Of a stretch of 64,000 bases of DNA, positions 9,361 through 18,522 are shown piece by piece. The position numbers and the translations under genes are program-made. The stretch is from NCBI GenBank assembly GCA_040403315.1, contig JBBAKX010000001.1, positions 558,001-622,000 of the forward strand, read 5' to 3'. The notes below the pieces were generated by a model. That model was not told the origin of the DNA and searched no databases. It worked only from the letters and a program-made list of their open reading frames with translations. The DNA is from CAMCXT01 sp040403315 (GTDB lineage Bacteria > Bacteroidota > Bacteroidia > M30B66). The first letter of the stretch is position 1; each line of letters begins with the position of its first letter.

Positions 9361-10857
9361 ATGCCCAACCTCTCAAAATCAAGATTCATATCAGGTGCTC
9401 AATGCGAAAAAAAGCTCTTTTTTGACCTGAATAGAAAAGATTTAAAACCCCCTGTTTCATCACAACAACAAGCTTTGTTCAATACAGGACATGCAGTTGG
9501 CTTCCTGGCTCAACAAGTACTTCAAGGTGGATTGGATGCCACAAGTGATATGAATGGAAACTGGTCGTTAGCCATTGATAGAACCAAAACGTGGCTTCAC
9601 GAAGGGAAGAAAACCATCTACGAAGCCGCTTTTTCAATCCCAAACGGATTTGCTGCTTTAGATATTCTGCATCACCAAAATGGCGAACGCTGGGCGATTG
9701 AAGTGAAAAGCAGTACATCGGTAAAACAGTATCACCTCACTGATGCTGCTTATCAATATTTTGTGATGCAAACTGCTGGATTTCAGCCGGATCGTTTCTT
9801 CCTTATGCACATCAATAAGCAGTATGTGCGCAGTGGAGACATTATTCCAAGCGAATTGTTTCATTTAGAAGACATTACAGCACTTGTATTAGAAAAGCAA
9901 GCATGGGTGAAAGCAACACATCAGCAGTTAATCCAAATGCTTGAGCAAGGCGCTGAGCCTCAAATCAATATTGGGCCTCATTGCAACAGTCCGTTTGCAT
10001 GCGATTATCAACACCATTGCTGGAAGCATCTACCCGAGAGCAATGTGTTCGACCTTTATTCGCCACGAGGGAAAGACTGGGAATTGCACAATGCAGGGAT
10101 TTTATCGCTTGATGATATTCCAATTGATTTCCCGCTGAATCATCGCCAACAGTTGCAAGTGCAAGGTGCAAAACATCAACAGTCGTTTATGGATGATGCT
10201 TCGATTCGTGATTTTCTGGCCCCTTTTGAAGCGCCACTGCACTTTTTTGATTTTGAAACCCTCAATCCAACCATTCCCTTATTTGATGGAACACGTCCAT
10301 TTCAGCAGATTCCATTTCAATATTCTCTGCACGTAACCGATATTCAAGGGAATATTCAACAGCACTTCGAGTTTTTACCCGATCCTTCAGCGTTTAAGTC
10401 TGGGTTGAGTATGGCTTATGACCCTCGTTATCAGTTAATTCAGCAGCTCAAATCGAATATTGCACCATCAGGATCGATAGTCGCATACCATGCTTCGTTT
10501 GAGATTAGTCGACTGAAAGAGCTTGCTGCAAGTTTTCCGGATGAAGCAGCTTATTTGCAAAGCTTAATCGATCGCTTTGTGGATTTACTCATTCCTTTCA
10601 AAAATGCATGGTATTATCTGCCCGAAATGGGCGGATCGGCATCAATAAAGTCAGTTTTGCCTGCCATTGATCCACAATTTTCCTATGCCGATTTAAAAGT
10701 CAACAACGGAGGTGATGCTTCAAGCATTTATCTGGCAGCTATCAACGGTGCGTTTCAGGAAGAATGGTCACTTACCCGTGAGGCTTTGTTGCGTTATTGC
10801 GAAAGAGATTCAGAAGGGATGGTTGTGGTCTATAGGGCGTTGAAAGAGCGTATTTAA
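9361..10857 (+). CDS. DUF2779 protein: Cas4/RecB-like nuclease joined to DEDD-type exonuclease domain
   Basis: 498 residues in two parts. The N-terminal half fits a RecB/Cas4-type PD-(D/E)XK nuclease: D101, then E114-V-K116 (EVKSS), with four cysteines placed as for a 4Fe-4S cluster (C15 near the N-terminus, then C208, C214, C220). The second half starts with HFFDFET (D297, E299), a DnaQ-like DEDD exonuclease motif I, followed by the DUF2779 signature NPTIPLFDGTRPFQQIPFQY, a motif-II-like AYHASFEISRL and a late CERDSEGMV with the final acidic residues. It likely degrades or trims DNA, perhaps in repair or defence. Partner genes are not evident. It opens the accessory stretch. Confidence 0.85.
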   Translation: MPNLSKSRFISGAQCEKKLFFDLNRKDLKPPVSSQQQALFNTGHAVGFLAQQVLQGGLDATSDMNGNWSLAIDRTKTWLHEGKKTIYEAAFSIPNGFAALDILHHQNGERWAIEVKSSTSVKQYHLTDAAYQYFVMQTAGFQPDRFFLMHINKQYVRSGDIIPSELFHLEDITALVLEKQAWVKATHQQLIQMLEQGAEPQINIGPHCNSPFACDYQHHCWKHLPESNVFDLYSPRGKDWELHNAGILSLDDIPIDFPLNHRQQLQVQGAKHQQSFMDDASIRDFLAPFEAPLHFFDFETLNPTIPLFDGTRPFQQIPFQYSLHVTDIQGNIQQHFEFLPDPSAFKSGLSMAYDPRYQLIQQLKSNIAPSGSIVAYHASFEISRLKELAASFPDEAAYLQSLIDRFVDLLIPFKNAWYYLPEMGGSASIKSVLPAIDPQFSYADLKVNNGGDASSIYLAAINGAFQEEWSLTREALLRYCERDSEGMVVVYRALKERI

Positions 10858-10860
10858 TCC

Positions 10861-10888
10861 GGTTGGTTTTATTTGGACTTGTTCGGAT
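10861..10888 (+). promoter_or_regulatory. Shared upstream motif, copy A
   Basis: Contains the core TTATTTGGAC (10869-10878), 56 nt before the ATG of the secreted protein at 10935. The same core occurs at 12657, 16145 (minus) and 18535 (minus). Confidence 0.45.
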
Positions 10889-10934
10889 TTCCCTTTCTAC
10901 ACTATTTTGTAAATTCTTCTGTTATTGAAAGGAT

Positions 10935-11363
10935 ATGCAGCCAAATAAATTGAATTTTCTGATCTTCGTGCTCATCATTTTGGGCATCAATCCATTAAAG
11001 GCTCAGTTTTTCAATAATGTAAACAGTGAATTGTGTTTTGAGCTCTTCCAAAAGTCCGACAAGCTAGGTCCTTATCGTGTGTATCTGGTAATCGACAATG
11101 AAACATCCTTCCTTTCAGATAGCACGCAATTGTATACAATTGGGAAAAATTCGATTTCGAAAAAAGTAGCCATTGCCGACCAGTGGAGGATGCAAGGCAG
11201 AAGGGTGGAAGTTGAGCGTGCTCCTTTTATTTCCTATCCAGTTAATCTTAGGAAGTATGGAAACAATTATAATCTTCAGAAAATCGATCAAAAGTTTGAC
11301 TGGGAAAATTCTCCATGGAAAGACTCGAAGCAATATTGGCAATACGAAGACCGGCCATTCTAA
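10935..11363 (+). CDS. Small secreted protein of unknown function
   Basis: 142 residues with an N-terminal signal peptide (hydrophobic LIFVLIILGI, cleavage probably after KAQ near residue 24). The mature part is short, with many basic and aromatic residues and no recognised domain. The upstream motif copy A lies 56 nt before the start. The next gene begins 19 nt after the stop, so they may be one unit. Function unknown. Confidence 0.65.
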   Translation: MQPNKLNFLIFVLIILGINPLKAQFFNNVNSELCFELFQKSDKLGPYRVYLVIDNETSFLSDSTQLYTIGKNSISKKVAIADQWRMQGRRVEVERAPFISYPVNLRKYGNNYNLQKIDQKFDWENSPWKDSKQYWQYEDRPF

Positions 11364-11382
11364 TCTAACATTGGGTTGAGCA

Positions 11383-11823
11383 ATGAAGTATTTTCACATC
11401 GACGATATGGATGAATTTGATTTCACGAGAGACGATTCTCCAACACATTATGCCACATCTGTCGTTTACAGTGAGAATTTGGTTGGGTATGTGATCGCCG
11501 TTTTAAAGCCAGAATTGAATTTGCTTACCACAAAAACCTTACCTGATAACGACTATGAGTTTGCTGAAACCATCATGGCGTTCAATGGAGATCTTTTTAC
11601 AGGCAAGGATACATCGTTACTCGTTGTGTCGAATGAAGCAGTACTTAGAAAGTATGCTTTCATTCAGGTAAAATGGGATGAGGTGATTGTAGAAAAATCA
11701 AAACCCTCAGCTGATGTTACCCTTCAGCCAGATTGGTATCCGTTTCATTTCAACTTTACTCCTTTGGAAAGGATGGCTTGGAACCAGCTGGTGAAAGTTG
11801 TGTTGGGAAGAGTTAAGAGTTGA
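11383..11823 (+). CDS. Hypothetical protein
   Basis: 146 residues, acidic N-terminus (FHIDDMDEFDF), no signal peptide, no membrane segment. I do not recognise the family. It sits 19 nt after the small secreted protein on the same strand and converges with the HEXXH protein gene, leaving only 18 nt between the two stops. Confidence 0.6.
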   Translation: MKYFHIDDMDEFDFTRDDSPTHYATSVVYSENLVGYVIAVLKPELNLLTTKTLPDNDYEFAETIMAFNGDLFTGKDTSLLVVSNEAVLRKYAFIQVKWDEVIVEKSKPSADVTLQPDWYPFHFNFTPLERMAWNQLVKVVLGRVKS

Positions 11824-11841
11824 CGCTGCATTTAGCTGCAA

Positions 11842-12597
11842 TTATATAATACCTAAATCTACTGCACCTTTCATATTCATAACACGTATGATTTCTCCTT
11901 TCAATAGTGGAAAATACACCTCAGTGAAAGGACGGGTATCATTGATTCTATTGAACAATACTGGAAATCTAAAATCCTTGATAACACTCAGTATTTCCTT
12001 AGGATCAACCCAAAGAAGGTCTGGTTCGAGTTTGTATTCCTTCGACGATTTTTCCATCAAATAACCAAACGTATAGTTGTCAATTTTCTTTTTGAGCATG
12101 GAGGAGGTGCAAATTTGTGCCAATTGCTCATGCTGATAAGTCGACATTCTGATGTAATTCTCGTTGTAATGGTTTACATGAACACCACCAACTCTAACAA
12201 AGTGAATTAGCCAATGCGAAAGCTCGTGCAGCAACACAACCCTACAAACAGACTTGAAGAACTGCAGTTGCTTGTAATCGCTGGTTAACCTGTGAGAGGA
12301 TTTAGCCTCCTTAACAAGACTTAGAATATTGGCAGGGTAGATATTGATATGTCCCTCGAACTGACCATTCTCATGATGCTCATAAGTGCCCAAGTATTTA
12401 TCGAAAAAGCTATCATCCCTAAGTCTTTTAAACTTGGTTTTGTTCCAAAAAATGGCGCAAGTTTTCGCTTCTGTTTTATTGGAAATAAACGATTTAAAAG
12501 ATTGCACCAGGAAATCTCTATCGTTTTTTAGAAAGTCGAGCACAATAGTTCTGCATTCACTTTCTATTTCTTGGAAAATGATGGGGTTGATTTTCAT
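11842..12597 (-). CDS. Putative HEXXH zinc metallopeptidase-like protein
   Basis: 251 residues, no signal peptide. A hydrophobic helix carries VVLLHELSHWL, an HEXXH motif with H124, E125 and H128. About 29 residues later QHEQLAQ offers E157 as third zinc ligand, the arrangement of gluzincin-type enzymes. No substrate can be named. It is divergent from the GIY-YIG gene and convergent with the hypothetical at 11383. It may be part of a defence or conflict cassette, which is inference from its surroundings. Confidence 0.65.
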   Translation of the reverse strand: MKINPIIFQEIESECRTIVLDFLKNDRDFLVQSFKSFISNKTEAKTCAIFWNKTKFKRLRDDSFFDKYLGTYEHHENGQFEGHINIYPANILSLVKEAKSSHRLTSDYKQLQFFKSVCRVVLLHELSHWLIHFVRVGGVHVNHYNENYIRMSTYQHEQLAQICTSSMLKKKIDNYTFGYLMEKSSKEYKLEPDLLWVDPKEILSVIKDFRFPVLFNRINDTRPFTEVYFPLLKGEIIRVMNMKGAVDLGII

Positions 12598-12649
12598 AAT
12601 GGCTTTGAGTTAGGATTAGAAAACAGCAAGATTTGCTGTTTAGTATGCA

Positions 12650-12679
12650 GGCTTTTTTATTTGGACTTATATGGACTCG
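12650..12679 (+). promoter_or_regulatory. Shared upstream motif, copy B
   Basis: Core TTATTTGGAC at 12657-12666, followed by TTATATGGACTC. It lies 60 nt before the GIY-YIG start codon at 12727, nearly the same distance as copies A and D to their genes. Confidence 0.45.
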
Positions 12680-12726
12680 CTGCAATTTGTGGCTTCTTGC
12701 TATTCTTGCATTTAAGCCAAATTAAT

Positions 12727-13587
12727 ATGCCACTTGAATTTTCTGAATTATTTCATAAGTCTGCGTTAACTCAAACTAACAAGGATCGCTTCAAAGTTCC
12801 TGGCGTTTACATTTGGGGATTTGTTTATCACAAAACAGAAAATGGAATAGGTGATCCGGTAGATTTTACTGGAGTTAAAAACCTAGTTGCAGATCCAGAT
12901 GAGCATGTGTTTATTCCTTATTATGTTGGCAAGCATGAACGTAGTGTTTTAGATCGCTTAAGAGAACATCAAGATGTTAGAAATGGAAATGCTTTGAGGC
13001 TAACAAGATTTACATTGGAATATATGAAGTGCTTTTTTAAAGATACTTTCTTTAAATTAAATACTAGTACATTTAATGATAGAAACTTCATTAATTTGAT
13101 TGCGAATTACCAATACACGCGTGCAGTTGAATATTATAATGATTCTAAAATTTTATTTCAGTTGCATGGTAATGCTATAAACATTGTTGGAAATAAACCT
13201 AAGAATTTCCCAATCAATCAGCAATCCTATAAGAATGGTCAAGCCATTTTTGACACTCTTGATTTCCTTTCCAAGACATTCAATAATTTCTTTTTCACAT
13301 TTGTTGATTTGAGGAATTTAAAACATCATGAAGACATGAATTTAAGTCAAACTATTGAATTAATTGAATCAATTACAGCTATGCTATTGAAAGGTAAAAC
13401 TGTTGCTAAGATTGAAAAGTTGAATAAGGCACTAATATCGATTGGTAATAATGATTATAATTTAAATGGTCCTCAAGGATTTGATATTTTCAAAGACAGA
13501 GATGATATTCTTATTGATAAAACTGGGAAATATCAAATCAATAACATCGCCTTCCCTGGTTATCTCCAAACACCTGCTTTGCAGTAA
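12727..13587 (+). CDS. GIY-YIG nuclease-like domain protein
   Basis: 286 residues from the ATG at 12727. The frame stays open upstream to 12571, but that part overlaps the divergent gene and contains motif copy B, so I prefer the later start. Residues 26-31 (GVYIWG) and 65-81 (YYVGKHERSVLDRLREH) match the GIY and YIG strands and the following Arg/His helix of GIY-YIG nucleases. The rest is helical and unrecognised. The C-terminus NNIAFPGYL recurs in a remnant at 14565-14621. Possible role in defence or DNA processing; not certain that it is catalytic. Confidence 0.65.
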   Translation: MPLEFSELFHKSALTQTNKDRFKVPGVYIWGFVYHKTENGIGDPVDFTGVKNLVADPDEHVFIPYYVGKHERSVLDRLREHQDVRNGNALRLTRFTLEYMKCFFKDTFFKLNTSTFNDRNFINLIANYQYTRAVEYYNDSKILFQLHGNAINIVGNKPKNFPINQQSYKNGQAIFDTLDFLSKTFNNFFFTFVDLRNLKHHEDMNLSQTIELIESITAMLLKGKTVAKIEKLNKALISIGNNDYNLNGPQGFDIFKDRDDILIDKTGKYQINNIAFPGYLQTPALQ

Positions 13588-13681
13588 AATATATTACTGT
13601 TTAAACTTCGCTAACAAATCAAGAATCTAGATTGACTTAATAGTTCGTCAATTTTAAAATAAAATTTAGAACATTTTTCAC

Positions 13682-14566
13682 ATGGAACTTAGTAGCTATT
13701 TCTCGCAATTTTTATTTAACCTGTCCAATGTAAATTGTTCTGAATTTATTTTTGATAATGAAAATCAATATTCTATTCAACAAAAGCCATCGATTACAAT
13801 CATTGAAAATCAAAATGAATTGATTGACAATAATAATTGTGAGAACTGTTTATTGGGTTGCTTAGATTTAAGCACTGGCAATTCGATTCTTTATCAAAAG
13901 TGTATTGATCAGGTTTCTTCTCGTTATTTTGACGAATTGAAGCGTGTTAGGGACTCGTTGACAGGCGAAACAGTAATTATGGGAGAAACTCTTGGAAACG
14001 CAATGACAGCTGAACCAACCGGCATATCATTAGAAGAGATTCAAAATATGTTTATGCTAATAATTAAGTTGAAACTGTCGATTTATTCTAATCTAAGCTT
14101 TAATTGTAAAATTAGAAATGTCGATTTGCAGTATTTATTAAATATTAATAGTATTGAAGCTTCAGTCATTTCGATTATGAAACCTTTGATTCAATCCAAT
14201 TCGAAATTGCTTAGAGCGTTTGAATGGCTTATCAATGCGGACAATCCAGTTGTAGATATTATAGAAAATCCATATCGATTTTATGCTAATTTAGTTGAAA
14301 TGATTAACCCAAGAATCGAAAACAATCCAAGAATCGAAAATATTGAAATGTGGATTGACATATCTAAGCATATAGTATTAAGCTATGAAACACTCGAGGA
14401 GTTTTGCTCAAGAATTAAAAACAATGATGAAATTCAAGCTGTTGTGACACATCATTTTGAATTAGTAAGATGGAAAGATGTTATAACCTATGAAAATTAT
14501 CTTAATGAAGAAAACATGAAGAAGCTAAAAAGCCGCCATTATGCTGCAATACTAGACATAATTTGA
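13682..14566 (+). CDS. Orphan hypothetical protein
   Basis: 294 residues, no signal peptide or membrane helix, rich in Asn and Ile, low GC. A short internal duplication reads NPRIENNPRIEN. A CENCLLGC cysteine pair lies near residues 57-64. No family recognised. Its stop codon overlaps the start of the remnant of a second GIY-YIG tail, so this gene may have been inserted or recombined beside an older copy. Confidence 0.55.
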   Translation: MELSSYFSQFLFNLSNVNCSEFIFDNENQYSIQQKPSITIIENQNELIDNNNCENCLLGCLDLSTGNSILYQKCIDQVSSRYFDELKRVRDSLTGETVIMGETLGNAMTAEPTGISLEEIQNMFMLIIKLKLSIYSNLSFNCKIRNVDLQYLLNINSIEASVISIMKPLIQSNSKLLRAFEWLINADNPVVDIIENPYRFYANLVEMINPRIENNPRIENIEMWIDISKHIVLSYETLEEFCSRIKNNDEIQAVVTHHFELVRWKDVITYENYLNEENMKKLKSRHYAAILDII

Positions 14567-14621
14567 TAAAGCAAATGGTCCTTTTGAATTAGGTAATATC
14601 GCCTTTAGAGGCTATCTATAA
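14565..14621 (+). pseudogene. Remnant of a GIY-YIG gene 3' end
   Basis: In one frame this stretch reads DKANGPFELGNIAFRGYL and stop, which matches the C-terminus of the intact gene (13528-13587: DKTGKYQINNIAFPGYL...). The match is seven of eight residues over NIAFxGYL. The upstream frame is closed at once by TAA, so only the tail survives. Confidence 0.5.
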
Positions 14622-14985
14622 ATAGCAGCATTTATATTTCTCTGGCACTTCAATTAATTGAATGTGAAATCATTAAGCCAGATTAAGAATGCTCTCTCCT
14701 TCTAACCGTAAAGCTGGTAAAGGCTTTCCCTCATTTTGTAAGGCTCGAAGTTGATTAGCATAAAATGGATTTGGAAGGCCGCATGATTAAAGATAAAGAA
14801 ATTGTTATTCGATATTCAAAGCTCTTTGATAGAATTGAATAGCGTTTGTTTAATGAATTTTTGCAAACACTAGATTGGCATTGTTCAAGGCAATTCATTG
14901 TTGCCTCAAATCCATTTGATTGCCGGTAAGGCAAATTTTGCTGCGGCTGATAAGGTGAAGGATGTATTTAGACTATGATTTATAT
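14622..14985. other. Decayed intergenic stretch with gene fragments
   Basis: No full gene. On the minus strand 14685-14790 reads as a plausible protein tail (NPFYANQLRALQNEGKPLP and ending ESILNLA stop) without a start. On the plus strand 14765-14842 is a 25-codon frame. These look like debris of lost genes, consistent with the remnant just upstream. Confidence 0.35.
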
Positions 14986-15029
14986 AAACAAAAAGCCCTT
15001 TCCATTTTCACGGAAGGGGCTTTTTGTTT
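14986..15029 (-). terminator. Rho-independent terminator (probably bidirectional)
   Basis: An 18-bp inverted repeat with one mismatch: AAACAAAAAGCCC...(14986-15003) against GGGGCTTTTTGTTT (15012-15029), loop of 8. It follows the stop of the minus-strand gene at 15033 by 3 nt. T-runs flank both arms. Confidence 0.8.
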
Positions 15030-15032
15030 ATT

Positions 15033-15659
15033 CTACCAACTGTATGCTCTATTTAGTGCTTCAATTCTATTGGAAATTCCGGTTTTTTTAAGTTTATTCT
15101 TAAATTCTCCGGTAGCCATCAATTTCCTTTCTGCTACAGCCACTTTTAGGGCTAAATATTGGTTGTCACGTAAATTTGAAGGTATGTTTTCTATGAACTC
15201 CTTGAGTTTACTTTCCTCTGAAAAACTAAAACAGTAGGCATTTATATCTTCGTAGTATTTGATTTCTAAAGCATCACAGGAAATTTTTAAATTGACAAGC
15301 CCACCAGCACGTAAAGCAACATTAAAAAATTCAAAAAGTACAATACTATCATGAGTGGTTTGTGGTAATTTTAGTCTTTTTTTTAATTCATTAAAATCAA
15401 TTAATGAAAAGTCTTGTGTTTTTTCATAGCGCTCCAATAGGTTTTGAGCGAAATTGTTGAGTGTGTTTTTTTTTCGTTGTACTTTAAATTCTAAAAGGCA
15501 CAAATCCTCGCTTGCTTTTAATGGAAGTTCAACACAAATTGAAAGTGAATGAATCTCGAACATCTGGTCTGCAGCGAAAAAATCACTTAAGTCTTTAAAT
15601 TTAAGTGGTTTAACCAAAAGTCTCACAGCGGTTTTTTCGTAACTTAATACAAAGTCCAT
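15033..15659 (-). CDS. Hypothetical protein
   Basis: 208 residues, no signal peptide, no recognised domain; alternating strands and charged helices, with a C-terminal stretch RDNQYLALKVAVAERKLMAT. It ends against a strong terminator. An open frame upstream overlaps its first 16 bases, suggesting that it was the second gene of a coupled pair. Function unknown. Confidence 0.6.
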   Translation of the reverse strand: MDFVLSYEKTAVRLLVKPLKFKDLSDFFAADQMFEIHSLSICVELPLKASEDLCLLEFKVQRKKNTLNNFAQNLLERYEKTQDFSLIDFNELKKRLKLPQTTHDSIVLFEFFNVALRAGGLVNLKISCDALEIKYYEDINAYCFSFSEESKLKEFIENIPSNLRDNQYLALKVAVAERKLMATGEFKNKLKKTGISNRIEALNRAYSW

Positions 15660-15887
15660 ATGTTATTTTTTAGTTGATAGAACGACATTGCACTATCAGA
15701 AGTATTTAAGGATGCATTTTTCTTTTTGTGGCAAGCATTGAGAGGATCGGCGATAAGTTTCAGATAATCAAATAAATAGTTTTTTGATGTGTTTAAACCT
15801 TTTTGCTCTAATAAACTGTGTAGAAGATTGATACACCTCGTTCATAAACGGACTTTTTTTGTTCATATTGTAGTTACTAAAAGACAT
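15644..15887 (-). pseudogene. Possible broken small gene upstream of the hypothetical at 15033
   Basis: Two overlapping frames on the minus strand together look like one short protein. Frame one starts with ATG at 15887 (MSFSNYNMNKKSPFMNE...). A second frame, open from 15841 to 15644, reads INLLHSLLEQKGLNTSKNYL and runs into the next gene's start (overlap of 16 bases). The second frame has no good start codon. A frameshift near 15840 is the simplest explanation, but the exact site is unclear. Confidence 0.35.
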
Positions 15888-16261
15888 CTTGCTTAACACT
15901 AATCTTATTTCCATTAGGGCCTTAGCCTTGAGTCGTGTTCAATTTATTTCCGCATCAGTTGATTTTGCTGAAGTAAGACCTTAATTGGCATTCTGATTAT
16001 TGTTTACAAATAAATAGTCAAAAGCCTTTTATTCCCTTCAATTCAAAGCTTGTTAAAATTTCACCCTTCCAATTGTTGACTAGATTTTTATTGCAAGAAA
16101 CGAAAAGACTATGGCTCATTAAGTCCATTTAGAAGCCCAAGTAGGTCCAAATAAGAATCAAGCCGGTACTATGATTATTCTGTTTTCTAGTATTACTCTT
16201 TCTCTATTCAGTTGGGGAGGAGGGCTGCATGACTGATTCGGATGAATTTCGCAGAAAAGTT
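15888..16261. other. Intergenic stretch of about 370 bases with motif copy C
   Basis: No gene of normal size. It contains the inverted copy C of the shared motif at 16134-16166. A 36-codon minus-strand frame (16128 to 16018, starting MDLMSH) follows the motif but has no other support. Confidence 0.35.
16134..16166 (-). promoter_or_regulatory. Shared upstream motif, copy C
   Basis: Minus-strand core TTATTTGGAC at 16154-16145, with the flank CCGGCTTG also similar to copy A. No gene starts at the 56-60 nt spacing seen for the other copies, so it may be an orphan left by a lost gene. Confidence 0.4.
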
Positions 16262-16624
16262 TTACAGTTCAATTCTGTTGTATTCATCAATGTTTTCGTT
16301 TGAAATTAAGTGTATTTTAATTCCATTATTTCTGCAATATTCCTCGAAGAAACCTGGAATTGGGATTTCACCTCCACCAGGAAGGAAGATGTCATGTGAT
16401 CCGCTTCTGCGAATTAATTCAATTAAGTGTTTGAAAAGACCTTCAACTTGTGGCTTGAAATCTAAACTCCCATCAAGTTGAATCTGTTCAATACAAACAT
16501 TGGTTTTTTCGCCTCGCTTGAGTACCTGATTGTCTAAGCTGGTGTGCCTGCGCACATTAATATTTTTCCAACCGGCATCTCTTAAACGGTTTATGAAACC
16601 GCGCATGATATTTATTCTGAGCAT
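16262..16624 (-). CDS. Small hypothetical protein
   Basis: 120 residues, no signal peptide. It contains a Gly/Pro-rich IFLPGGGEIPIPGFF loop and no recognised domain. It follows the LamG protein gene by 32 nt on the same strand and could be co-transcribed. A short plus-strand frame over the same DNA lacks protein-like character. Possible methionine 7 as alternative start. Function unknown. Confidence 0.5.
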   Translation of the reverse strand: MLRINIMRGFINRLRDAGWKNINVRRHTSLDNQVLKRGEKTNVCIEQIQLDGSLDFKPQVEGLFKHLIELIRRSGSHDIFLPGGGEIPIPGFFEEYCRNNGIKIHLISNENIDEYNRIEL

Positions 16625-16656
16625 AGGTAATTGTTTGATTTCTGTTAATAATCGAT

Positions 16657-18477
16657 TTACTGCAATACAATTTGTTTAACCGCAATCGTATTCCCATTCG
16701 GCTCTAGGATATAAAGGATGTACAAACCATTGCCGCCCCAGGTGCTGATGTCTAAAGCAACCTCCTGCTGAGTAATTTCTGCATTGTATACATCCTGTCC
16801 AAGACTGTTTGTTATTCTCAATTCGTAGCCTGTTAAAATTCCGAAATTTCCATTGTTGATGGTAATCTGTGTATTGGCAGGATTTGGATAAACCAGAAAT
16901 GTGTTCTCTTGAGCTGGCTCAGTAGAAGTAATCAGTGTTTCAATAATTAGGGTATCGGTCGTGCTTATTGAAACAGTGTCATAAACAGTTTCTGTGACTG
17001 TTACAGTATCGTAAATGGTAAATGTGCAAGCATTTAATGTGTAAAGTTGCTGTATCTCATTCGCACTTAGTGCTCGGTTCCAAATGCCAATATCATCAAG
17101 ATTTCCTTGAAATAAGTTCCCATCAGCTGCCCAAATTGCCTTATCAAACATTACTGGACTATTGTTTTGTCCTAGACTTGATAGAGATGAATCAGTTGAA
17201 ATTAATGCTCCGTTCAAATAAATCTTTCCAATCCCACCATTAAAGGTAAATGAGCAGTGAACCCAATTTTCTAATGGCATATGAACTTCTGAAAACATTG
17301 AAGCCCCGGGATCTCCTGAATATCCAGTTTGCGCATGTATCCCAGTATTCACGATAATGTTATTGTAGTATAGCCCATATCCGTTGCTATTTATCTGTTC
17401 TGGATTATGATCAATTATTGATGCACTATAATTGAAGGAATTATTTACTGCTGCTGGGGCTTTAGTATAAATCCATGCCGAAAGGGTTATTTGTTCCGCA
17501 GCATTTATTGAAGGAGTTTCAATACTAGAAGAACCATCAAAACTGTACGCACTACTAGCATTCCCAAATCGATCTTCAGTGAGAACGGCTCCATTCACTG
17601 TCCCATTGTTCCCATTTCCGCTTTCATCATCGGCATTGCCACAAAATGGCCAATAACCAACGAGTCCGTTTTGAAGATTGTTTGGGAGTGGATTGCAGGT
17701 TGAACTGTTGAAATCCGAATTATGTAAGTTTTGAATCTCATTTATCGTTAAAGCCCTATTCCAAATTCCAATATCATCAATGATTCCGTTGAAATGTGAC
17801 CAAGCATCATCATCTCCATCAGGTCCGCAAGCAGCTCCTAAATAAGTCCTTGTTGCTGTTGTTCCAATTTGTGATGGAGCATTATTTACATTAATAAATT
17901 GAACAAAATTCCCATTCAAATAAAGTGATACCCTTTCATTTGTATTTAGTAAACCATTAAAAACAACAGTTATGTTTTGCCAAATATTTTGTTGGATGAT
18001 ATTTGGTGTTGAAAATGCACCTTGCGCTCCAAGCAAACTACAATTATAAGATCCATCATTAAAAAAAGCGTCCTGATATCCAATTGGACTTCCTGGAAAA
18101 TCACCATCATTTTTCCAATGACCTATTACTGTCCCATAATTACCAGCTGGGTTAGATGGAAAATTTAGTGGTGAATTAATCCAATAGGAAATAGTCAGCT
18201 GAGAACTTCCGCTGATTTCATTCACAAAACCTGTATTTATAAAATCATTAATCCCATCAAAATTATACGCACTATTCTCATTTCCTAATCTATCCGCAGT
18301 TAGCGTAGATCCATTTATGGTTCCATTATTCCCATTACCGCTTTCATCATTGGCGTTGCCATTGAAGGGCCACCAACCTATGAGCCCATCCTGAGGAATG
18401 TAATTCGGAAGTACTTGCGAGAACAAACCCAATGATTGAATAAACATCAGGAATAGGAAAATCAAACTCGATTTCAT
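16657..18477 (-). CDS. Secreted protein with two LamG/ConA-like domains and T9SS sorting domain
   Basis: 606 residues. A signal peptide (residues 1 to about 21) is followed by two LamG-like jelly-roll units, each opening with GxxxWWPFxGNAxDESGNGN or close variant (about residues 30-255 and 270-485), so the second is a clear internal duplication. A linker with a VYDTVSISTTDTLI-type repeat precedes the C-terminal T9SS type A domain (YPNPANTQITI...GLYILYI...IVLQ, about 530-606). It is exported to the cell surface through T9SS and probably binds glycans or other surface ligands. Motif copy D lies 57 nt before its ATG. Confidence 0.9.
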   Translation of the reverse strand: MKSSLIFLFLMFIQSLGLFSQVLPNYIPQDGLIGWWPFNGNANDESGNGNNGTINGSTLTADRLGNENSAYNFDGINDFINTGFVNEISGSSQLTISYWINSPLNFPSNPAGNYGTVIGHWKNDGDFPGSPIGYQDAFFNDGSYNCSLLGAQGAFSTPNIIQQNIWQNITVVFNGLLNTNERVSLYLNGNFVQFINVNNAPSQIGTTATRTYLGAACGPDGDDDAWSHFNGIIDDIGIWNRALTINEIQNLHNSDFNSSTCNPLPNNLQNGLVGYWPFCGNADDESGNGNNGTVNGAVLTEDRFGNASSAYSFDGSSSIETPSINAAEQITLSAWIYTKAPAAVNNSFNYSASIIDHNPEQINSNGYGLYYNNIIVNTGIHAQTGYSGDPGASMFSEVHMPLENWVHCSFTFNGGIGKIYLNGALISTDSSLSSLGQNNSPVMFDKAIWAADGNLFQGNLDDIGIWNRALSANEIQQLYTLNACTFTIYDTVTVTETVYDTVSISTTDTLIIETLITSTEPAQENTFLVYPNPANTQITINNGNFGILTGYELRITNSLGQDVYNAEITQQEVALDISTWGGNGLYILYILEPNGNTIAVKQIVLQ

Positions 18478-18522
18478 AATTTTATTTGGCCCGCTAAATT
18501 ACCCACGAAACAAAATTCATCT

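Noticed and set aside
12571..12726. N-terminal extension of the GIY-YIG gene
   Set aside because: It overlaps the start of the divergent gene and contains motif copy B; the product there is not protein-like for this family.
13682..14566. Possible toxin gene
   Set aside because: There is no recognised toxin domain or antitoxin partner; small Asn-rich orphans are not evidence.
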